Shown here one piece after another: positions 1 to 8,959 of a DNA stretch of 31,179 nt. The notes under the pieces were generated by a model. The model did not search any database. It was not told the origin of the DNA and saw only the letters and a list, made by a program, of their open reading frames with translations. The position numbers were made by a program, and so were the translations under genes. The DNA is from a bacterium UBP6_UBA1209 (GTDB taxonomy: Bacteria > UBP6 > UBA1177). The stretch spans positions 8,583 through 39,761 of the forward strand of contig DBXP01000042.1 in NCBI GenBank assembly GCA_002309575.1, read 5' to 3'. Every line of letters starts with the position of its first letter. Positions within the stretch are counted from its first letter, which is position 1.

Positions 1-3000
1 GTGTTGGAGTAAACTTCGGTGTCGAGAACGAGAACGTTGACATCCTCGCCGCTTGCAAGAACGTGGTCAAGTCCGCCGTAACCGATATCGTAAGCCCAGC
101 CGTCGCCGCCGAAGATCCAGATCGACTTCTTGACGATGTAGTCGCTGAGTTCGAAGATCTTGTCGAGTGTCTCGTTTTCCGGGCTCTCGTGAGCAAGGCG
201 CTCCATGATCTTGTCGTAAAGCTCCTTGGTCTTGTCAGCATCATCCTTGTTGTCGATCCACTCCTGGAAGATCTTCTTGGTCTCGTCGGAGATCGCGCAG
301 TCCTCGCAGTGAGGAGTTTCGTTGATCGCCTGAACCATGAGTGATGTCAGGGTGTTTCTCTTCTGTTTGACTGCAAGTGCCATACCGAAGCCGTGCTCTG
401 CGTTGTCCTCGAAGAGGCTGTTTGCCCAAGCCGGACCCATGCCGAATTTGTTCTTGCAGTATGGGATCGTCGGAGCGGTTCCGCCGTAGATCGAGGAGCA
501 GCCTGTCGCGTTGGAAACGATCATTCTGTCGCCGAAAAGCTGAGTGATGAGCTTGACGTACGGAGTCTCGCCGCAGCCCGAGCACGCGCCGCTGAATTCA
601 AAGAGCGGCTGCTGGAGCTGGCTGCCTTTTACTGTGTTCTTCGGAAGGAGGTCGTCCTTTACCGGGATCGTGATCGAGAAGTTGTTGTTTGCAGCCTCTT
701 CCTCAACGATGCTGCTGAGGTGGACCATCTCGAGTGCCTTGGTCTTAGCGGGGCAGACGTCTACGCAGTTGCCGCAGCCGAGGCAGTCCATCGGGTAAAC
801 CTGCATCCTGAAGTGCATTCCCTCAAGGCCTTTGCCGATCGCCTTCTTTGTTGTGAAGGATTCGGGCGCGCCCTCAAGCTCCTCGTCGGTTACGAGAACA
901 GGTCTGATCGCAGCGTGCGGGCAGACGAACGAGCACTTGTTGCACTGGATGCAGTTTTCGGAATTCCACTTCGGGATGCTGATCGCTACGCCGCGTTTTT
1001 CGAACTTGGTCGTGCCGGTCGGGAATGTGCCGTCCGGGCCAGGAAGCTCTCCGTGAGCGTCCCATGCGAAGGTGCTGACAGGAAGGTCGTCGCCGTTCTG
1101 TCTTGCGATCGGAGCGATGATCTTTTCGACCATAAGCTGCTCTGCTTCGCTTGCATAGGGCTCGTGGACCTTCTGGATGTCGAGTTCGACGGTCTCGGAG
1201 TTGAGCCATGCATCCTTGTTGTATTTGATTTCCTGGATCTCGGTGCCTGCAGCATCGACAGCGGCATTGTTCATGTCAACGATGTTCTGGCCCTTCTTTC
1301 CGTAGGATTTCTGGTTCGCCTTCTTGAGGCTTGCGACAGCCTGCTCGAAAGGAATGACCTTGGAAAGTTTGAAGAATGCGGTGAGCATGATCATGTTGAT
1401 CCTCTGGCCGAGTCCGAGCTTTTCGGCGATCTTTACAGCGTCGATGATGTAGACTTTGCCGTTCTTCTTCGCGATATCCTTTTTGAGGGCTGCGGGAAGG
1501 TTCTTTTCGGTCTCTTCAGCGTTCCATGCCGTATTGAGAACGAAGATCCCGCCGTCCTTCAGGTTCTTGCTGAGGTCATAAAGGTTGACGTAAGCCTGGT
1601 TGTGGCATGCGATGTAGTCTGCAGTCGTGATGAGGTAGGGCGATTTGATCTTCGCATGTCCGAATCTCAGGTGGCTGACTGTGAGACCGCCCGATTTCTT
1701 CGAGTCGTACGAGAAGTAGCCCTGAGCGTACTGCTCTGTTTCGTCGCCGATGATCTTGATTGCGTTCTTGGAAGCGCCGACTGTACCGTCCGAGCCGAGA
1801 CCGTAAAGCATACACTGAACGGTTCCCTCCGGAACTGTGTCAAGGATCCCGTATTTGAGCGACTTGAAGGTCACATCGTCCTCGATGCCTACCGTGAAGC
1901 CGTTGAGGGGCTCTCTTGATTTAAGGTTGTCGTAGATCGCCTTGACCATGCCGGGCGTGAACTCTTTCGAGGAGAGACCGTATCTGCCGCCGACGACCTT
2001 GATCGTCTCGTTTCTCTGGTAAAGTGCGGTCGCAACATCCTTGTAAAGCGGCTCGCCTTCGCTGCCGGGCTCTTTGGTCCTGTCGAGAACTGCGACAGCC
2101 TTGACGGTTGCCGGAAGCGCTCTCATCAGGTGTTCTGCGCTGAACGGTCTGAAGAGTCTGACCTTGACGAGACCGACTTTCTCTCCTCTTGCAAGGAGGT
2201 AATCGATCGTCTCTTCGATCGTGTCGCAGGAGCTGCCCATGGAGACGATGACTCTCTCAGCCTCGGGATCACCATAGTAATCGAAGAGGTGATAGCTTCT
2301 GCCTGTGAGCTTCGAAACTTCGTCGAGAACGCCCTGAACGATCATCGGAGCGTTGTCGTAGTAGGAGTTGCAAGCCTCTCTTGCCTGGAAGAATATATCC
2401 GGGTTCTGAGCGGTTCCCTTGAGAACAGGTCTCTCCGGACGAAGTGCGCGGTCTTTGAAATCTGCGATCGCATCGTACGGAACGAGCTTTTTGATATCCT
2501 CGTCATCGAGTATCTCGATCTTTGAGATCTCGTGGCTTGTTCTGAAGCCGTCGAAGAAGTGGATGAACGGAAGTCTTGCCTTGAGCGCGGAGACGTGAGT
2601 CGCGAGCGCAAGGTCGTAAGCCTCCTGGACCGACGTGCTGGAGAGCATACAAACGCCTGTCTGGCGGCAGGCCATAACGTCGCTGTGATCACCGAAGATC
2701 GAAAGAGCGTGGCTTGCAAGAGCTCTTGCCGTTACGTGGAAAACGCCGGGAAGAAGCTCGCCTGCGATCTTGTAAAGGTTCGGAATCATTAAAAGAAGTC
2801 CCTGGGACGCAGTGTAGGTCGTTGTCAGAGCACCTGCGCTCAAAGATCCGTGAACTGCACCGCTTGCGCCGCCTTCTGACTGAAGCTCAGCGACGATGAG
2901 GTCGTTTCCGAAGATGTTCTTCTTTCCGAAAGCGCTCCACTCGTCGGTAACCTCTGCCATGGGTGAGCTGGGAGTAATCGGGTAGATCGCCGCAACTTCC

Positions 3001-3068
3001 GTCATCGGGAAACTTGCGTATGCGACCGCGGTGTTACCATCGACACACTTCATAGTTTTTTTCGCCAT
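1..3068 (-). CDS. nifJ: Pyruvate:ferredoxin (flavodoxin) oxidoreductase, C-terminus cut by window edge
   Basis: This enzyme oxidatively decarboxylates pyruvate with CoA to acetyl-CoA, CO2 and reduced ferredoxin or flavodoxin in the cytoplasm of anaerobes. Reading the minus strand from the ATG at 3068 gives 1022 residues with no stop. The single-chain family is usually about 1170-1190 residues, so roughly 150 are missing beyond base 1. The N-terminus reads MAKKTMKCVDGNTAVAYASF, typical of the pyruvate-binding domain. Two ferredoxin-type [4Fe-4S] motifs are visible: C706/C709/C712/C716 and C762/C765/C768/C772. The thiamine-diphosphate domain carries cluster ligands C829, C832 and C857 and a GGDGWAYDIGYGG motif near the cut end. 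The fourth ligand of that cluster should lie beyond the edge. A GGAGGG Shine-Dalgarno lies in the 23-base gap after recR, so it may be cotranscribed with ybaB-recR. Arginine is mostly AGA/CGT, as in the metalloprotease gene here, suggesting high expression. Confidence 0.97.
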   Translation of the reverse strand, partial: MAKKTMKCVDGNTAVAYASFPMTEVAAIYPITPSSPMAEVTDEWSAFGKKNIFGNDLIVAELQSEGGASGAVHGSLSAGALTTTYTASQGLLLMIPNLYKIAGELLPGVFHVTARALASHALSIFGDHSDVMACRQTGVCMLSSTSVQEAYDLALATHVSALKARLPFIHFFDGFRTSHEISKIEILDDEDIKKLVPYDAIADFKDRALRPERPVLKGTAQNPDIFFQAREACNSYYDNAPMIVQGVLDEVSKLTGRSYHLFDYYGDPEAERVIVSMGSSCDTIEETIDYLLARGEKVGLVKVRLFRPFSAEHLMRALPATVKAVAVLDRTKEPGSEGEPLYKDVATALYQRNETIKVVGGRYGLSSKEFTPGMVKAIYDNLKSREPLNGFTVGIEDDVTFKSLKYGILDTVPEGTVQCMLYGLGSDGTVGASKNAIKIIGDETEQYAQGYFSYDSKKSGGLTVSHLRFGHAKIKSPYLITTADYIACHNQAYVNLYDLSKNLKDGGIFVLNTAWNAEETEKNLPAALKKDIAKKNGKVYIIDAVKIAEKLGLGQRINMIMLTAFFKLSKVIPFEQAVASLKKANQKSYGKKGQNIVDMNNAAVDAAGTEIQEIKYNKDAWLNSETVELDIQKVHEPYASEAEQLMVEKIIAPIARQNGDDLPVSTFAWDAHGELPGPDGTFPTGTTKFEKRGVAISIPKWNSENCIQCNKCSFVCPHAAIRPVLVTDEELEGAPESFTTKKAIGKGLEGMHFRMQVYPMDCLGCGNCVDVCPAKTKALEMVHLSSIVEEEAANNNFSITIPVKDDLLPKNTVKGSQLQQPLFEFSGACSGCGETPYVKLITQLFGDRMIVSNATGCSSIYGGTAPTIPYCKNKFGMGPAWANSLFEDNAEHGFGMALAVKQKRNTLTSLMVQAINETPHCEDCAISDETKKIFQEWIDNKDDADKTKELYDKIMERLAHESPENETLDKIFELSDYIVKKSIWIFGGDGWAYDIGYGGLDHVLASGEDVNVLVLDTEVYSN

Positions 3069-3091
3069 AAAAACCCTCCGCTTGAAATGGA

Positions 3092-3697
3092 TTAATAGAT
3101 CGTTTTCCCGCTGAAAGCCTCGGAGACCGTCCGATGGTCAACGACATCGGGTGCAGTACCTGCCGGAAGTCCTCTGGCGATCCGGGAAAGCTTAACGTTA
3201 CAACTGTTTAACACATCTTTAATATAGAGTGCGGTGGCGTCGCCCTCGATCGAAAATGGAAGGGCGAGAAGGACCTCGACTCCCGGATGCGCCTCGGCGC
3301 GTTTTTTCAGCTCGCCGATCCTGAGGTTTTCCGGAAGAGAGTTCTCTAGCGGCGCGATAAGCCCGCCGAGAATGTGGAAGGAACCGTCGAAACAGCCGAC
3401 GCGTTTGATGGCTGTCATGTCGCTGATGTTCGCGACGACGCATATCGTTTCGCCGGGATTGTCGCAGTTTTCGCACCTGCCGCCGACCTCGCGGAAGCAC
3501 CCGCAGCTTTTGCAGACCTCTACGCTCCTTGCGAGCGCGAGCATCTTTTCGAGCGATTTTTTGAGAGCCTCGTCGTTTAAAAGGGAGTAGGCAAGCCTCT
3601 GGGCTGATCTTAACGAAATGCCGGGAAACTTCTTGAACTCCTCAACGAGCTCTCTGACCGCTGTGTGTGAGCCTGAGTGCAAACCGTCTGAAATCAT
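3092..3697 (-). CDS. recR: Recombination mediator RecR, with divergent Toprim residues
   Basis: RecR acts with RecO (and RecF) to load RecA on single-stranded gaps. The 201-residue length is normal. In order there are a helix-hairpin-helix region (FPGISLRSAQRLAY, about 24-37), a Cys4 zinc finger (C62, C65, C75, C78), a Toprim domain (about 85-165) and the C-terminal RIARGLPAG motif (172-180). It differs from the usual pattern: the Toprim segment reads VVANISD, where most RecR proteins have a glutamate just after VV. The usual NPTxEGExTA is FSIEGDATA, and the normal GGDLEYAD after the ARGLP motif is replaced by TAPDVVDH. The ATG at 3697 follows ybaB by 24 bases, but I see no clear Shine-Dalgarno, so translation may depend on ybaB. 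dnaX, often next to ybaB-recR, is absent. Confidence 0.95.
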   Translation of the reverse strand: MISDGLHSGSHTAVRELVEEFKKFPGISLRSAQRLAYSLLNDEALKKSLEKMLALARSVEVCKSCGCFREVGGRCENCDNPGETICVVANISDMTAIKRVGCFDGSFHILGGLIAPLENSLPENLRIGELKKRAEAHPGVEVLLALPFSIEGDATALYIKDVLNSCNVKLSRIARGLPAGTAPDVVDHRTVSEAFSGKTIY

Positions 3698-3721
3698 TGT
3701 TGATTCTATTCGGTAAACAAA

Positions 3722-4033
3722 TTAAAAAAGACCGGGTATAGTGCTGCCGGCCTTGCCGATTATTTTGGAAAGGCGCGTCTCCTTCGCCTTTCTTACGGTC
3801 GTGATGCTCTGGTTTACAGCCGCGATCAGAAGATCGGTGATCGTCTCGATATCCTCAGATTTTACATCGGGCGAAACCTCTATCTTTACGACCTCCATGT
3901 TGCCGTTCATCGTGACCTTGACAGCTCCGCCGCCGGCTTCTGTTTCAAAAATCTCCTTTTTGAACTCGGTCTCGATCTCGATCATCTTCTTCTGCATTCT
4001 CTGAGCTTGCTGCATAAGGCCCTGAATGTTCAT
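3722..4033 (-). CDS. ybaB: YbaB/EbfC family nucleoid-associated protein
   Basis: This is a small DNA-binding dimer of the YbaB/EbfC family, 103 residues, the normal size. The N-terminus MNIQGLMQQAQRMQKKM is the conserved amphipathic helix of the family. It is followed by an acidic/basic helix, the GGGAVKVTMNGNMEVVKIE strand pair and a C-terminal helix with a glycine-rich tail ending PGLF. A GAGGTAAAGG Shine-Dalgarno lies directly upstream of the ATG. It is the first gene of the leftward set ybaB-recR-nifJ. The ybaB-recR order is conserved across many bacteria. Its promoter should lie in the divergent region to the right, but no strong leftward promoter is obvious. Confidence 0.95.
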   Translation of the reverse strand: MNIQGLMQQAQRMQKKMIEIETEFKKEIFETEAGGGAVKVTMNGNMEVVKIEVSPDVKSEDIETITDLLIAAVNQSITTVRKAKETRLSKIIGKAGSTIPGLF

Positions 4034-4298
4034 CCTTTACCTCACAAAAGTTTCAAATTTTCAACAAGGACGCTGTGAAAACTTCATTGTTGACACAACA
4101 TCGGAAAAAAGATGATACATAGGTACTTATCTTCAAAAAATCAAGAAATTTGGCTCTGCGGCCGCTTTATTTTATATCTGTTGGAATAATACCGGTTCTA
4201 CTTTCAATAATAAATTTTTTGACTATACTCCAATGTTTTTTGTCTCCGCTTGCGGAGCACTCTCTGCTTTACGGCTGCTTTGAGGAGGACTTGGGGTT
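4034..4298. promoter_or_regulatory. Divergent intergenic control region
   Basis: These 265 bases separate leftward ybaB from the rightward transporter gene and are AT-rich compared with the coding DNA. Seen directly: a TGTTG-ACA-CAACA inverted repeat at 4088-4100 that contains a TTGACA hexamer (4090-4095) with a weak GATACA 18 bases downstream, and a TATACT hexamer at 4224-4229 with a poor upstream partner CTTTCA at 4201-4206. The TATACT would leave a leader of roughly 60 bases. No open reading frame or RNA gene is evident. That it holds promoters for both directions is inferred from the gene layout; the exact start sites are not determined by sequence alone. Confidence 0.55.
4244..4257 (+). 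promoter_or_regulatory. Short leader hairpin upstream of the transporter
   Basis: CTCCGC-TT-GCGGAG is a perfect inverted repeat just downstream of the TATACT hexamer, in the presumed 5' leader. No T-tract follows on the plus strand and none on the minus strand, so it is not an intrinsic terminator. Its 5' CTCC could also pair with the GAGGAGG Shine-Dalgarno at 4282-4288. A role in translation control is possible but is inference only. Confidence 0.35.
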
Positions 4299-6542
4299 TT
4301 GACGGCAGATAACAGTAAGAAATTGGGAGCGTTTTTAGGTGTTTACACTCCGACGATCCTGACGATCCTCGGTGTAATCATGTATATGCGTGCCGGCTGG
4401 ATCATAGGAAACGTCGGTCTGCGCAATATGCTCTTCATCGTTCTCCTTTCAAACTCGATCACGCTGATAACGACGCTTTCGTTTTCGTCGATCGCCACCA
4501 ACAAAAAGGTCGGTGCCGGCGGAGCGTACTACATAGTTTCGCGGAGTCTCGGATTTTCGATAGGCGGGGCTGTCGGGCTCCCGCTCTTTCTTTCGCAGGC
4601 CTTCTCGATAACGCTTTACGCTTTCGGTCTTGCCGAGGTGCTGGCGGGTTTCGTGCCGGGGCTTTCGATCCCGCTGACGACTTTCGGGATCATCGTGATC
4701 GTCGCGGCTGTTTCGATCGTCGGGGCCGGTTTTGCGATGAAGACGCAGATCCCGGTAATGGTGCTGGTCGCGGTATCGATACTTTTCCTCGCGATAGGTG
4801 CCGGGATAAACTTTTTCGGGAGCGACGGGGCGATGATGCCGATGACCTTCCCCGAGCCTGCCGGCAAGCCGGGCTTCTTCCAGGCGCTGGCTATCTTTTT
4901 CCCGGCGGTTACCGGGATCATGGCGGGGCTCGGACTCTCCGGCGACCTCGAGGATCCGAAGCGTTCGATCCCGCGGGGCTCCATCGGCGCGGTCCTTACC
5001 GGATTCGCGATCTATCTGTCGCTTCCGGTGCTTCTTGTAATGGGTTCCGGCGGCAGTCAGGATATGCTTCTAAACGACAGGATGATCTGGTCGACGATTT
5101 CGCCGCTCGGTAAGTGGGTCATCATTCCGGGACTTGTCGGCGCGATATTTTCGAGTGCCGTAGGTTCGATGCTCGGTGCTCCCAGGACCCTCGCCGCGAT
5201 GGTCAACGACCACGTCAGGAGCCATAAACTCATCGAGTTCGTCAACAGCAGAAAGGGTATGTTCGCCGCTTTCGGGGTTTCGCTAGCGGTCGCTTTTTCG
5301 GCGATTTTCCTGGGCGATCTCAACACCGTAGCAACGATTGCTTCGATGTTCTTCCTGACGATCTACGCCATTGTCAACGTCACTTCGGCGCTTGAGAATA
5401 TTATCCACGAGACGTCGTGGCGCCCATCCTTCCAGATCCCGTGGATCCTCAGCATGATAGGAGCTGTCTGCTGCGTTATCGTAATGTTCCTTATCGACAA
5501 GAAATACTGCGTCATCTGCATCTTTCTTGAGCTGATATTTTACTTCATCCTTCAGCGCAGGACGGTCCAGGCGACCTCCGGCGACGCGAGACGCGGAGTC
5601 TACGAATTTCTTGTGAAGACTTCGCTTTCGAACCTCCGCTCGCTCAAGATGACGCCGAGAAACTGGCGCCCGTACATCCAGCTGATCGTCAACGACCACA
5701 AAAAACAGCTCAACCTGGTCCGTTTCGCTTCCTATTTCGGCCAGAACTCCGGGATAGTTACGGTCTCGGAGCTGATTTTCGGCGATCTGAACGGAACGAC
5801 GAACTTTGACCGTGATGCAAACACGGCGGCGATCGACAAATTCTACAGCGATGCAAATCTGGTAGTATTTCCGGAGAGTTATATTGTCGAGAACCATCTG
5901 TTCGAGAGCAGTCTGCTGACGGCTGTACAGGCGAACGGCATGGCTGGTCTTCGTTCGAATCTTGTTATGATGTGCTGGCCAGACAAGCCGGAATATCTTT
6001 CGAGATTCCTCGTCCTGCTCCGGAAATTCGCAGCTCTCAAGCTTTCGGCCATGATCGGCAGGGTAGACCCCGACTTCGAGCAGCCGCGTGACGGGAGCAG
6101 GCATCTGATCCACGTCTGGTGGGGCGGTCTGCAGCGCAACGGAGACCTTATGCTTCTTCTCGCATACCTGCTGAAGTGCTCGCACCCGTGGAAAAATTCG
6201 GTCATCCGGCTGATAAGCGTCGTCCCGCGGGAGGAGGATGCCGAGTCGGCGCGCCAGGCGATAAACAGGCTTTCGGTCGATTCCAGGATCGCTGTCGAGC
6301 CTGAGGTCATCGTCAGGAAACAGGGCGAGGCGTTTCCCGACATTCTTGACAGAACGAGCGCTGAGGCGGATGTCGTCTTCCTCGGTCTGAAGACTCCGTC
6401 GGACGGCGAGGAGGCTGATTACGCAGAACAGCTCAGGCGCTTTGCGAAGAACCTTAAAACCGTCTTTTTTATAAAGAACTCAAGTGTCTTCCAGGGACAG
6501 CTGCTTGAGACCTCTTTGGAGGGTGAACGAGAGACTAAGTAA
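4299..6542 (+). CDS. SLC12/cation-chloride cotransporter family permease
   Basis: The 747-residue product belongs to the APC superfamily, cation-chloride cotransporter (SLC12-like) branch. These are inner-membrane secondary transporters moving Na+ and/or K+ with Cl-, though some bacterial members may carry amino acids. Family signatures are TILGVIMYMRAGWIIGNVGL (about 22-41), TLSFSSIATN with VGAGGAYYIVSRSLG (59-85), FFPAVTGIMAGLGLSGDLED (200-219) and SSAVGSMLGAPRTLAAM (285-301). About twelve hydrophobic segments occupy residues 11-420. A soluble cytoplasmic domain (about 420-747) has a nucleotide-binding/USP-like look near its end. The start is TTG at 4299, 10 bases after GAGGAGG. The stop overlaps the pgpH ATG by one base (TAATG), so the two genes are probably translationally coupled. 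The substrate ion cannot be read from sequence. Confidence 0.9.
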   Translation: MTADNSKKLGAFLGVYTPTILTILGVIMYMRAGWIIGNVGLRNMLFIVLLSNSITLITTLSFSSIATNKKVGAGGAYYIVSRSLGFSIGGAVGLPLFLSQAFSITLYAFGLAEVLAGFVPGLSIPLTTFGIIVIVAAVSIVGAGFAMKTQIPVMVLVAVSILFLAIGAGINFFGSDGAMMPMTFPEPAGKPGFFQALAIFFPAVTGIMAGLGLSGDLEDPKRSIPRGSIGAVLTGFAIYLSLPVLLVMGSGGSQDMLLNDRMIWSTISPLGKWVIIPGLVGAIFSSAVGSMLGAPRTLAAMVNDHVRSHKLIEFVNSRKGMFAAFGVSLAVAFSAIFLGDLNTVATIASMFFLTIYAIVNVTSALENIIHETSWRPSFQIPWILSMIGAVCCVIVMFLIDKKYCVICIFLELIFYFILQRRTVQATSGDARRGVYEFLVKTSLSNLRSLKMTPRNWRPYIQLIVNDHKKQLNLVRFASYFGQNSGIVTVSELIFGDLNGTTNFDRDANTAAIDKFYSDANLVVFPESYIVENHLFESSLLTAVQANGMAGLRSNLVMMCWPDKPEYLSRFLVLLRKFAALKLSAMIGRVDPDFEQPRDGSRHLIHVWWGGLQRNGDLMLLLAYLLKCSHPWKNSVIRLISVVPREEDAESARQAINRLSVDSRIAVEPEVIVRKQGEAFPDILDRTSAEADVVFLGLKTPSDGEEADYAEQLRRFAKNLKTVFFIKNSSVFQGQLLETSLEGERETK

Positions 6543-8941
6543 TGAAATTTATTGAAGAATTCAAAAAGAACTTCCGCGAGCTGGATGAAAGGTTCAAAAG
6601 ATTTCAGGTCGAAATAAACAAGAAGTATCTCTACAAATGGTACGATGTCTGGGTCGAGTGGCTCAGGAAAAGGCATTCGACGCGTTCGAATTTCGTCGTC
6701 TTCTTCATCTGTTCGCTGATAGTGGCATATCTGACGATCCCGAACTCGGTCGAGACCAGCTATCCGACAGACGAGCGTTACGTCGGGATGCCTTTGGACC
6801 ATCCGATCCACGCAGACCGCGACTATACGATCCTTCAGCGCGAAAAGACTCTGGAAAACAGGCTCAACGCGCAGAAAGGCGTTCTCAACAGATATAACTT
6901 CATCGCGCCTCAGGACAGCGACCAGACTCAGGTCCCGAAGGCCTTCAAACTGATGAGGTCGACGGCAAAGGAGAGCATCATCCAGACGATGATCTCCACG
7001 AATTCGCCGGTCGAACCGGAGTTCCGCGAGATCGTCGCCGACTACATCCTAAGTCTCGGGAAGAGCTCTCTCTACGCAGGCCTGAAGGCCGGGCTGCCGG
7101 CTGCTTTCGCCGCCCGCCGTGAAGAGTTCCAGACGACTTTGAACAGCTGGGTCGACGACACGACCTTCAAGCTGCTTTCCGAAAACCTTTTCCCTGCTTC
7201 GATCGACAGCGCCGTCGAGTCGATCGCGAACTATATCAACGACAACAACTACTTCGTTTTCCGCAAGGGGCTGCCGGAGGATTACAAGCCGCAGGACATA
7301 GCGGTCAAAAAAGATTTTGTTATGAAGAGTCCGCGCTCGAAGGTCATTTCGGCCTCGTCTCTGCAGCCTGAGATCATCCACATCATGAAGAAAACCGAGA
7401 TCGGCAACGAGTTTACGCCGCAGGGCATCGAACTTGTTGCGAAACTGGCGACCTTCGCGATTAAGGACAACATCTCCTTTGACGGCGAAACGACCGAAAA
7501 CGAAAAGATAAACGCGCAGAATTCCGTGCCGAATGTTGAGAAGATCATACGTAACGGCGAGCTGATAAAGGCTTCGGGTTCGCAGCTGACCAAGGAGGAT
7601 ATCGAGATCTTCCGTGCTATCAAGGAGCAGACGGCGACAGTTTCAAGGATGGAGATCTGGACGCAGAATCTATTTTTTATCTGGGCAGTTGTGGCTATCG
7701 CGTTCCTCGTTTTCCAGAGATCTGTCAGCAGATTCAAGTTCCGCAACAAGGATATCCTGCTGATGTCCATACAGCTTGTTCTTGCGATGGTGCTTTTCAA
7801 AAAGATCATTCCTTTCTTCGAGCCCTTTATCCAGTGGAAATACGCGACTGATACGAGAGTCCTTTACTTCCTTATCCCGATCCCGTTCGTCGTGGCGACG
7901 GTCAGGATCCTGACGAATGTCGAGACCTCGTGCTTCTTTCTGATCGTGCTCAGCGCCCTTATGCTGCCGATTTTCAAAAACAACTACTATTTCCCTGTCT
8001 ACTACACCGTTTCATCGCTCTTTTACATCCTTATCATGAGGCATGTCGAGAGCTACACCGATATTTTCAAGCGCTTCCTCTGGAGCATTCCCTTCATGGC
8101 GTTTTTGGCGATGATCATCGTCTGGATGGACAGCACAATCGAGCGGTCGAACCTTCTGGCTTCGATCTTCTGTGCGATCGGCAACGCCGCCTTTTCATCA
8201 CTTTTCATGGTACCGGTGGTGATGTTCTACGAGTTTGCTCTCGAGTACGTCACGAATATGAAGTACATCAACTACTCCACGATGAACAATCCGCTTCTGA
8301 AGAGGCTTGCGGTCGAGGCGAACGGCACCTATCAGCACAGCCTGAACGTCGCCAACATCGTTGAGATCGCAGCGCGTGTGCTTGGCATAAACCCGCTTCA
8401 GTGCAAGGTCATGGCATACTTCCACGACATCGGAAAACTGAAGGATCCCAAGTACTTCACCGAGAACCAGCACGGTACGAACCCGCATGACGGCAAGAGT
8501 CTCTCACTTTCGGCGAAGATCATTATGCAGCACCGCGACACCGGGCTTGAGATGGCGCGCCGCGAGCATCTCGGCGAGGAGATAGAGAGTGCGGTCATCG
8601 AACACCACGGGACAACGACGACCTACTTCTACTTCAAGGCGAAGAAAGAGGGGATCGACGTCAACCAGATCGATTTCAGGTACAAAGGGCCGAAGCCGAG
8701 GTCAAAGGAGACGGCGCTTCTGATGCTTGCTGACAGCTGCGAGGCCGCGGTCAGGAGCATCCCGGATGCAGAGAGGAACGCGGAAAAGATCGAAAAGATG
8801 GTCGACGCGATCCTGAACGGCAAAAACGCCGAGAATCAGTTCTCGGAGTGTCCGATGACGACGAGCGACATAGAAAAAGCGCGTCAGAGCATTGTTTCGA
8901 CTCTCCAGAGCTTTTATCACCAGCGTGTGCAATATAAATAA
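6542..8941 (+). CDS. pgpH: PgpH-type 7TM-HD c-di-AMP phosphodiesterase
   Basis: This membrane phosphodiesterase of the PgpH/YqfF family hydrolyses c-di-AMP to pApA. It has 799 residues with the full family layout: a short cytoplasmic N-terminus, a membrane segment (about 50-66), a large extracytoplasmic 7TMR-HDED domain (about 67-370), a hydrophobic seven-segment region (about 375-575) and a cytoplasmic HD domain (about 585-799). HD metal-ligand candidates are all present: H599 (TYQHSLNVAN), H628/D629 (YFHDIGKLKDP), H664 (IIMQHRDTG) and H688/H689 (IEHHGT). The ATG shares one base with the transporter stop. It is followed 18 bases later by ybeY, a neighbourhood also seen in Bacillus-type genomes. 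The protein should be active as read. Confidence 0.95.
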   Translation: MKFIEEFKKNFRELDERFKRFQVEINKKYLYKWYDVWVEWLRKRHSTRSNFVVFFICSLIVAYLTIPNSVETSYPTDERYVGMPLDHPIHADRDYTILQREKTLENRLNAQKGVLNRYNFIAPQDSDQTQVPKAFKLMRSTAKESIIQTMISTNSPVEPEFREIVADYILSLGKSSLYAGLKAGLPAAFAARREEFQTTLNSWVDDTTFKLLSENLFPASIDSAVESIANYINDNNYFVFRKGLPEDYKPQDIAVKKDFVMKSPRSKVISASSLQPEIIHIMKKTEIGNEFTPQGIELVAKLATFAIKDNISFDGETTENEKINAQNSVPNVEKIIRNGELIKASGSQLTKEDIEIFRAIKEQTATVSRMEIWTQNLFFIWAVVAIAFLVFQRSVSRFKFRNKDILLMSIQLVLAMVLFKKIIPFFEPFIQWKYATDTRVLYFLIPIPFVVATVRILTNVETSCFFLIVLSALMLPIFKNNYYFPVYYTVSSLFYILIMRHVESYTDIFKRFLWSIPFMAFLAMIIVWMDSTIERSNLLASIFCAIGNAAFSSLFMVPVVMFYEFALEYVTNMKYINYSTMNNPLLKRLAVEANGTYQHSLNVANIVEIAARVLGINPLQCKVMAYFHDIGKLKDPKYFTENQHGTNPHDGKSLSLSAKIIMQHRDTGLEMARREHLGEEIESAVIEHHGTTTTYFYFKAKKEGIDVNQIDFRYKGPKPRSKETALLMLADSCEAAVRSIPDAERNAEKIEKMVDAILNGKNAENQFSECPMTTSDIEKARQSIVSTLQSFYHQRVQYK

Positions 8942-8959
8942 CGATATCAGGGGTTTAAC

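Noticed and set aside
393..1919. A 508-codon open frame on the plus strand
   Set aside because: It is antisense to the pyruvate:ferredoxin oxidoreductase gene, whose minus-strand frame carries all expected iron-sulfur and thiamine motifs. The antisense product has no recognisable domain and is explained by codon bias.
4244..4257. CTCCGC-TT-GCGGAG hairpin as a terminator
   Set aside because: The stem is short and no T-tract follows in either direction.
5283..6343. Open frames on the minus strand opposite the transporter C-terminus
   Set aside because: They have no recognisable domain or supporting start signals. The plus-strand frame continues a clear cation-chloride cotransporter.
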